Shown here one piece after another: positions 47,601 through 56,600 of a DNA stretch of 64,000 nt. Position 1 is the first letter of the stretch. Each line of letters opens with the position of its first letter. The stretch is from Bos javanicus (lineage: Eukaryota > Chordata > Mammalia > Artiodactyla > Bovidae): NCBI RefSeq assembly GCF_032452875.1, contig NC_083875.1, positions 71,074,178 to 71,138,177 on the forward strand. Direction: 5' to 3'. The notes beneath the pieces are model-generated. The model was not told the DNA's origin and searched no databases. It worked only from the letters and a program-made list of their open reading frames with translations. The translations under genes were made by a program, and so were the position numbers.

Positions 47601-50600
47601 TGGGAGGATTCCTGTCCTTTGTCCCCCACTGTCTGTGCAGCCCAGGTTGCTTGGCCAGGTGTTCCTGTCCTAGGTTTTAGAGCCAACAGAAGTCTGAGAG
47701 GCTCTGGCCCAAGAACGTGTCTGCACACTGACTCTGGGGCAAGGAAAACATAAGGCCTTCAATGGGAACTGGGGCCTCTCCTTGAGACACTTCCTAAAGC
47801 TCCAAGCTGTGGCCATTCCGCCAAGGCTGAGCAGGCCTGGAGCAACCGCTGTAACAGGCAGCAGAGTTTCATTGCCCCTGGAAGAATCCAGGCACCTCAA
47901 GATGTATTGGGGGCCTTTTCTCGTTTCCTAGAGGAGACTGGGGGTTGCAAGAGAGGCTGGCCATGAAGTTCAAACTCAGCCCAATACATAGCTCTCCATT
48001 CCCAGGGCTCCCCTCCTGGGCACCCCATTCCAGAAGTGATCTGGCTCGAAGTTCCAGTATCCATGGAACCCCAAGAGATCTTGGGGTCAGCCAGGAGCCT
48101 CTGACCCACACCCTCTCCACCTCATTACCCCTCAAGGATGCCAGGGGAGGTCCATCCTTCTCCAAATTTCTTAAAACAATCCAAGGCATTTCTTTTTTCC
48201 TATTCCTTTGGTTCTTCGTGGCAGTAGTATGCAGTTTGAAAAAAGGGAGTGACATGCAGGATGCTGAATTTTTCCGAGCATGAATAGAGAAAACAAAACA
48301 CCTACCTCCAGCCCAAAATACAGCGAGGCCACCCTGTATTTTGATAAGGTTGCAGTTCACCAGTCCCTCATCTGTTTTTGGAGGTGGCAGGTAGGAAGCG
48401 AGGTAACAGGACCCAGATGTTAACAGGCAAGCAAGCACTGGCACTCTCCAACTCACATTCCACACGTGGGCATGGTCCTGCCATCCAGACAGGGCCAGGC
48501 CCACAGTTCAGAAGGGAACTGGAGGTCAGCAAGGCTGCCAGGGGACCCTGTGTGGACGAGCTCACCTGGTAAACCCACCTGCCACCCCCAGAGCCTTCCC
48601 ACCTTGGCATGTCTCCCCAGCAATGAAAGAAACACAGCTTGGCTGTGGCTGAATGGATGAAACCTCCCAGGTTCATGTCTGTGAGTTTTATTTATTAGTC
48701 ATTCAATAAAAAGTCAATTTCTTAAAGAACTGGGGGTTGGAAGGGAAGCTAGGAATCACCTCTCTCACCTCCTTATTTTCCAAGGAGGAAACCGAAACCT
48801 GAAAGAGATTAATTAAGGAATCAGCCAGTGAATGATAGTAATGAACTGACTTGTGCACGCATGCTTAGTTGCTCAGTTGTGTCCAACTCTTTGTGACCCC
48901 ATGGACTGCAGCCCACCAGGCTTCTCTGTCCACGGGATTCTCCAGGCAAGAATACTGGAGTGGGTTGCCATTTCTTCCTCCAGGGAATCTTCTTACCCAG
49001 GGATCGAATCTATGTTTCCTGCATTGGCAGGTGGATTCTTTACCACTGCAGATCTTTTACCACCAGAGAAGAAAGCCCTTCCAGGGGATAGAAATGGCCA
49101 GATTCACGCATAAAGCTTCCCACACCCCACACTTAAGCACAAGGCTCACTTTCTAGAATCCGAAGGGCCCCTGAAAGGATGAGGGTGTTTTGTGCTAGGA
49201 GTGTGGTGCCCCCACTGGCATGCCTGGGCACACAGCCTGCCTCAGCTCCACCCACCATAAAGCCCTTGTGGAAAACCTCATTTTCTTTGGCCTAGGCCTT
49301 TCATTTGGGTTGAAAACCCCATTCCACCCAAGTCTAATCTGTCTGAAGTGAATGGTACCCCAGCGCACAGGGACTCTTGGCACGTCAGCTTTTGGAGCTC
49401 TATTATAACTTTCTTGGAATGCTGCTCAGCAATTAGAGATGGCAAGCCTTTCCCACAGCTGTGGGGCTTGGCCCACGCCCCTGCTCACTTACAAGCAAAT
49501 GCTTGGCTCAAAGGAGAGGTGTCGAGTTCACATTTTTAGCCCCATGGGGCAATAAGTTGTTGTGGCTAACCAATTCAGTAGTGCCTTTGACATGATGATG
49601 CCAAGGTCAAGAAGCAGTGTCAGAGCCTGGCTGGAGAGCCATCCTGTACCCCAACATGTCTGCATTTGCTCATTTTAAAAAATAAGCCCTCAAGAAGCTC
49701 TTCCAATGTGCCAGCCTGGTGACCAAATTCATGGTTTAGCACAAAGCATTAGATAGGATTTACCAGGCCTTTTTGGAGGATGGGCTAGACCTCCCAGCAA
49801 AATCTTGTTGGTTATCCCTGTAGGGACAAGTCGGAAAGTCACCCACATGAGGGTACATGATGCAGGTTTTTAGAGACCCCGTCTCAGGAAGGGAAGGGTG
49901 TGTATCAGACATAATGCTATTAAGGTTTCCTTTCCTTTCCCTCTGGAAACCAAAGTACAGTGTTCGGCCCCAAATACTGGCTACATCGTGCTTACATCTG
50001 TGTGCTTTACAGACCAACTGTGGTTCCTCTGGGTCTTTGGAAAGGGCCGTTGCCAAGGGGACCACAGGTGTTGCAGTCCTTGAATCCTTCGCAGGAAGCA
50101 CTGAGTTGCAATCACACTGTATGTCCAGCCCCAGAGTACGGCGGGGCACACAGAGGATCCCCAACATCTGAGGACAGTGGAGCTTATCCATGTGTCTTTT
50201 CATCTGGCACCTTCACCAAAGCCAGGTGACAGCCACTGAAGGTGACAGCATTAGAGCCCAACAACTTTCTGAACTCATCATCAAAGTACCTGTTGGCAAG
50301 CTTCAGCCTGAGACCATCTGGTCTACCCTTTCTATGGATTCAATGACCAAAACGTAACAGTCCCCTCTGGGCATCCAGGCTCCTCACCTTTTTCTGGAAG
50401 CCCATGGCGGGGATGTTACATCTCACAGCAGCATCTTCCTCATGATTGCAGCCCTGAGACTCAGCATTGAACTTGCAGTCTATAATGGACTTCTCATTCC
50501 CCGTGCACTCGATTTCATTGAGGTGAATGGGTCCTATCCCTGGGAATAGAAAATGAACATGCACTATGAAAGCTTCCACAAGAAAGTTTCTGCAAGGGGA

Positions 50601-53600
50601 AAGGAAGTCCCAGACAGTAAGAACATGCCTCTCCCATCCTCAGAATGTTCCCAACTGCCTCCCACAATAGCTCAATGACTCAGGCCTCTTCTACCTGGAG
50701 AGAATGTTGTCTTGGGAGTCACTTCTCCCACAAGAACAAAGGTTGTTACTAATTGATGTGGCCTTGACCAACTCACTCAGCCTCTTTGAATACTTCTCAC
50801 TGAAATAGAGGAGCTAGTCTAGAGGGCATTTAAGTTCCCTTCTCAACTTGTACACCCTGTGTATTGATGAATCCTAAAGGGGCAACTCTCACAGAGTAGT
50901 CGGACTCCCAGCAGGAAAGAGATGGCATTCTCAGATTGGATGATCTGAGTTACAGAAAGGAATTTTAAAAATAAAAATAAGAACAAAGCATGAGGAAATC
51001 ACAAAATCGCAATGGATAGTCCATTGTGTGGACTAATACCACCCTCAGGCCCGCAAGAAAGAAAAGTGTCTGTCGCTCAGTCATATCTGACTCTGCAACC
51101 CCATGGACTGTAGCCCACCAGGTTCCTCTGTCCATGGAGCTCTCCAGGCAAGAATACTGGAGTGAGTAGCTGCTCCCTTCTCCAGGGATCTTCCCAAATC
51201 AGGGCTCGAACCCAGGTCTCCCGTATTGCAGGCAGATTCTTTACCATCTGAGCCACCAGGGATGAGGGGAGGATGTTAATATCTGGTCCAGGAGAACAAA
51301 AGAGCCTTGTGGGGAGGTCACCTGTTAAGAGCTATTACCCTCAGTGAAGCGACACAGTGGCCCTCAGAGAGAATAAAGACCCAGCTCCTCCCCATCTCCA
51401 ATCTCCCCCAGTGTTCCCTGAGGGCCACATCCAAACCTGCCTTCCAGGGCCCTGAACCACGTGGACAAGGAGGAGTGTGGAGCCGCAGGGGCAGACAGAA
51501 GACATCCCACAGGGACCCCTAATGCACATGTGGGAAGCTTTCCCTACAGGCACCGGGATGGCAAGGGGGAATTCCCCACTGCTGGGGAGAGGGAATCCCT
51601 AGTTTGTCAGTATTCAACTCAACTCACCTCACAAAACCACCTCTCCTCTGTCTAGCCCATAAAGATGGATCCAAGTCTAGTTCTTTCTGGGAGCTCTGGG
51701 CTGCTTCGACCCCCACCTTGGGCCTTGCCCTGCTCCGTGATCTCCTCTCTATCTTGATCTTCACCATCATCCTCTGGTTTGGGTCCATCCCTCAGCACTC
51801 ATCTGATCCCATAAAATCTCCCGTCTTTATGATGACCCTCCCCTGACTCCACACCTCCTTCTGGCTTGTCACTTTCCTCCCCTTCAGAGTGAACTTGAAA
51901 GAGTCATCTGCTTTTGTTCTTTCTGCTTTCAGCAGGAGGACCTTTCCTAATTTGCTTCTCCACAGCATCTCCCTAACTCAGGAAGCAGCACCTCCATCCT
52001 CCTGGTTCTTGCCAGAACCCAGAGGCATCACCTCCTCCTCTTTTATCCACAGACAAGCAACCCATCATCATGTCCTATTCACTCCCCCCAAATCTCAGTG
52101 CTTTTCATTTCTGCCACTCATCTAACTCTGTCACCTCTCATTTGGACAAATGACATAGCTTCTAGTCTCCCTCCTGCTTGTTTATCCTAAAATATTCCCC
52201 ACGCACAACCCAAGAGATTTTTTAATGCATGTTTAATCATGTCACTCCCCTGTATTAATCCCTGTAATAGTATCTCACTGCAGTTCAGGGTACCATTAGT
52301 TCCCAAATGGTCCAAACAGGGACCAGCCTCCACAAAGCGTCCCAGCTATGCTTGCTCCTCCCCAGCTTGACCACATGTCTCTCCTTTGGCTATTCCTTCT
52401 GCCTAGACCCTCTTCCTCCTTCTCCTCAGCAGTGAACTCCTGCTCAACCTTCAGGGCTCAGGTCTGATGTCACTTCAATGGCACAACATTTCTAAGCCTC
52501 ATCTAAGCTGGGTCCCCTCAGGTCACCTCCACTGAGCACTCCACTTCATGCTGTATTCTGGTGGCTCTCTATTCAATGTCTGTCTGAATCTCCACTGGGC
52601 TGCAGGTCCCACAAGGCAGGCATTACATCTATGTTTCTTGGGGATTACCAACCAGAGACTAGCAAATAGGAGGTGCTGCAAACAGTATCTGAATGGACAC
52701 CCTTGACTTAAGTAAGTGCCTGTTGATTGTCAGCCTCTGTACCAGTGTTGGGGACTCACAGAGGAATACAGCAGTCCCTGTCATGACAAGCTCACAGTAT
52801 GTGCCTGGGGGATGTAGACACTTAGACAGACTTGTAACATAATGTGGTACATGATAAAGATGGAGGTAACTCTCTGCACTTTGGAGCCCCAAGGAGGGAC
52901 CCTTGGCTCTGGGTTTCTGGAGACACCTGGGATCTAGACTCTGAGGCCAGAAATTAACTTCTAGGAGCAACCCACTGTAATGGGTAAGAGCCAAGTTTCC
53001 ATTTCCTTGGAAATTCATAAATGAAGAAGCTTCCAATTCCTTGGAATTTTATAAAATTTATAAAAACACATCAATCAGAACTTTCCTGATGTTCCAGTGG
53101 TTAAGAGTCTGTGCTTCCACTGCAGGAGGCATGGGTTCAATCTCTCATTGGGGAACTAAGATTCCACATGGCACATAGTGCAGCTCCCCCCTCACCCCCC
53201 CAAAAAAAAACCCCAACAAACACATCAGTCACTATGGCTAGAAACACCCAAGGACTTAGAGCAGAAACGCTGTGCAAAATACAGATTCCAAACAGAGATG
53301 CTGAAGCAAGCAGGGCCATGGCTCATGAATTAAGATGGGCTCAGAAACAGGCAGCAACCTAGGACTTGGATGGCAGTTAGAGCAGAGGCCTGTTAGATGA
53401 TTATAAGGATGATGGTGATGGCGGTGGTAATGATAATGGTGGTGATGGTGATGAAAATGGAGGCGATAGTGGTGATGATGATGGTACTGGTGGTGACAGT
53501 GATGATGGTAGTGGTGATGGTGGTGATGATGGTGGTGGTGATGAGGATGGTGGTGGTGGTGATGATGGTGGTGATGGTGATGAGGATGGTAGTGGTAATG

Positions 53601-56600
53601 GTGGTGATGATAATGATGGTGGTGGTGATGATGGTGGTGATGGTGATGAGGATGGTGATGGTGATGATGATGGTGGTGACGGTGGTGATGGGGATGAGGA
53701 TGATAATGGTGGTGATGATAATGATGGTGGTGGTGATGGCAGTGGTGATGGTGGTGGTGATGAGGATGGTGGTGGTAGTGGTGATGGTGATGATGGTGGT
53801 GGTGGTGATGGTGATGAGGATGGTAGTGGTAATGGTGGTGATGATAATGATGGTGGTGGTGATGATGGTGGTGATGGTGATGAGGATGGTGATGATAATG
53901 GTGGTGATGGTGATGAAAATGGAGGCGATAGTGGTGATGATGATGGTACTGGTGGTGACAGTGATGATGGTAGTGGTGATGGTGGTGGTGATGGTGGTGG
54001 TGATGAGGATGGTGGTGGTAATGGTGGTGATGACAATGATGGTGGTGGTGATGGTGGTGGTGGTGGTGGTGGTGGTGATGATGATGGTGGTGATGCGAAT
54101 GGTGGCAGTGGTGGTAATCATGATGGTGATGGTGGTGGTGATGGTGGTGGTGATGAGGATGGTGGTGGTGGTAGTGATGGTGATGATGGTGGTAGATGGT
54201 ACTAATATTTACTGAGCACTCACTATGTTTTAGATTCTGTCCTAAACACATTATTTATATTAACTCATTTCATCACCCCAACAACTCAACAGACTGGATC
54301 CCACTGGGGACCAAGGATAAGTAACAGTCCAACAGAGGAACCAGGACTCAAACCAGACAGTCTGACTCACAGCATGATTTTGCTGAGTTTCTGAAGTTCT
54401 TTCAGGAGAGTCAGGGGAGGAAATCCTTTGCTGGAAAGAGTGGCAGATTGCTCTGGAGAGAGCTGAGCCATTGAAGTGCCTATGTTCTCCATCATCTAGG
54501 GGTGCTCCCTCTGCCTCCTCCCTCCTAGAACACCTCCTGCTTTCTGCCCATCTAAGTAGAGGTCTGCCTTCAGGGAGCACTGTGAGTCCTTTCTCCTTTG
54601 TGGCTCAGCTTGAACAGCCTCACTCTCATCTGCAGCATTTACTTTTTACATCTTTCTTTCTTGCTTACAAAGCAGTAAGCTGCAGCTTCAGCCTTAGAGT
54701 AGATTCAGCCTGCGTCTCCTTGGGAAGTGACGGGACCTTTTTGAACTCCACTTTCCCCATCTGTAAAAGGCAATAACAATGTCTCTCTTGCAGGACTGGG
54801 CTTTTGAAGATTGAATGAGACCAATTGTGTCAAGTTACCAGGGACTCAATGAATGATAAGAATTACTGGGTTGCTCAAAAAGTTCATTTGAGTTTTTCCT
54901 GATATTATCAGGATAATTTCTTATATATCATCACCTATTTGTTAGTGTAAAATACCTTTAGTGCTATTTCTTATTTTGTCCACTTGAGCTAACTTCCTAG
55001 AGAGCAGAAACACTTACTAGAAATATCTGCGGAAGAAATGAATTCTCTGTTCCAGGCTCCAGCCCAAACAGTACTCAACAAATGTGTATGGATTGCTAAA
55101 TTCTGAGACTGGACAGGAGAGAAGAGATTAACGCAAGAGCCTTAACATTTTAGACTCCAACTAACAACTGCTTGGAGCTTCCCAAGTGGCTCAGTGGTAA
55201 AGAATCCGCCTGCAATGCAGGAGACCCAGGTTCGATCCCTGGATCAGGAAGATCCCCTGGAGAAGGAAATGAAACCCACTCTAGTATTCTTGCCTGGGAA
55301 ATCCCACGGACAGAGGAGCCTGGTGGGCTACAGTCCATGGGGTTGCAAAGAGTTGGACATGGCTTAGAGATTAAAAAACTGCTTAGTCTCCTTCTGGCCT
55401 AACCGATGTAAGGCCAGAAGGCTGTCTCTAGACATCTGGTGACGAGACCTGGGAGGGCAGTACCCACTTTCCTGAAGCCTGCACATTCATGGCACACCAG
55501 GACAGAATAGAGAGATGGAAGAGCCAGTATTTCTTACATTCTTCCCTATACCACCCAGTTTTGCTGTGAGTTGAGCAGGGTATGAGGTGTTACTGAAGAA
55601 TACCAGCCTGGATGTCCAGCTGAGGTCGCCCAGCAGTGTCTGTGAGTTCCTAGCTCCTTTTGTTGATCTGGGTTTGATCCGCTGCATCGTGAACCCCAGC
55701 TTTGCCCTCATCCTGGGTTCTGGACTGTCCATCCTCTCATTATGCCTCCCCCACCTCCACCTTGGCCTAGCTTTTCCCCAACCTGAACCCTGTGACCACA
55801 GGCCTGGGGCAGGAGAAGGATGTGAGACAGAAGCCACGGCCAACCTCTCAGAACAATGTTAAGGACTTTGGACCCACAATCAACTGCAGGTTGTCATTAG
55901 TTTTTGAAGATCACAGTAGAATAGACTAGGACAATGCAATCTGTTTTTCATGTTAGCACTGTTTCTGGAGACTTCTGTTTAGGCTTTACATGTGTGGCAC
56001 ATGCTGTCAGTATTTCTGATCAGAGATTTCAGGCCTGCTGAATTTCAGTCCTTTCAGAGTCTAAAAGGGACTGATCTCGAGCTGCTCCATCCAGCGCAGT
56101 GGCTGCTGCCTCACTGAGTCCCTGGAATGTGGCCAGTCCAGACTGAGATGGGCTGCAAGTGCAAAACACATCCTGCATTTCTGAGAGTCAGTACCCCACC
56201 TTTGAACTATCTCATCAAGAGCATTTATGTTGATCAAATGTTGAAATCATAATACTTTGGAAATATATATATTATTAAAGAAAATAGATTACTTAAAAGA
56301 ATTTCACCTGTTCCTTTTTATTTGTTCTTTACATGGCTACTAGAAAATAACATTACATATGTGGCTTCAAAGAGTTGGACATGACCAAGCGACTAAAACT
56401 TGGTGTTTTATGTCTATTGGATAGCGTGGGTCTGGAGTGTTAGAATTTTCTTTTGGCTGCACCGCTTGGCATGCAGGATATTAGGTCCCCAGCTAGGGAT
56501 TGAACCTGGGCCCCCTGCAGTGAAAACACAAAGTCTTAACCACTGGACCACTAGGGATGTCTGGGAGAGTTGGAAATTCTTGATCAAGTGGGTTGTTTAG

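Larger units (their letters stand above)
42542..50387 (-). other. LOXL2 intron 7
   Basis: About 7.8 kb. Holds hAT-type fragments (43390-43750), a 41-bp hairpin (44400-44508), Bov-tA SINEs, a TA-flanked DNA element (46123-46451) and a CTCF-like motif (47481-47500). 47510-48850 and 49070-50380 show nothing I can assign. Confidence 0.85.

Noticed and set aside
53256..54251. 331-codon minus-strand frame encoding a His-rich protein, with Thr- and Ser-rich frames beside it
   Set aside because: It is the translation of the GGT/GAT repeat in all frames, with no promoter, splice borders or non-repeat domain. It would not be a gene.
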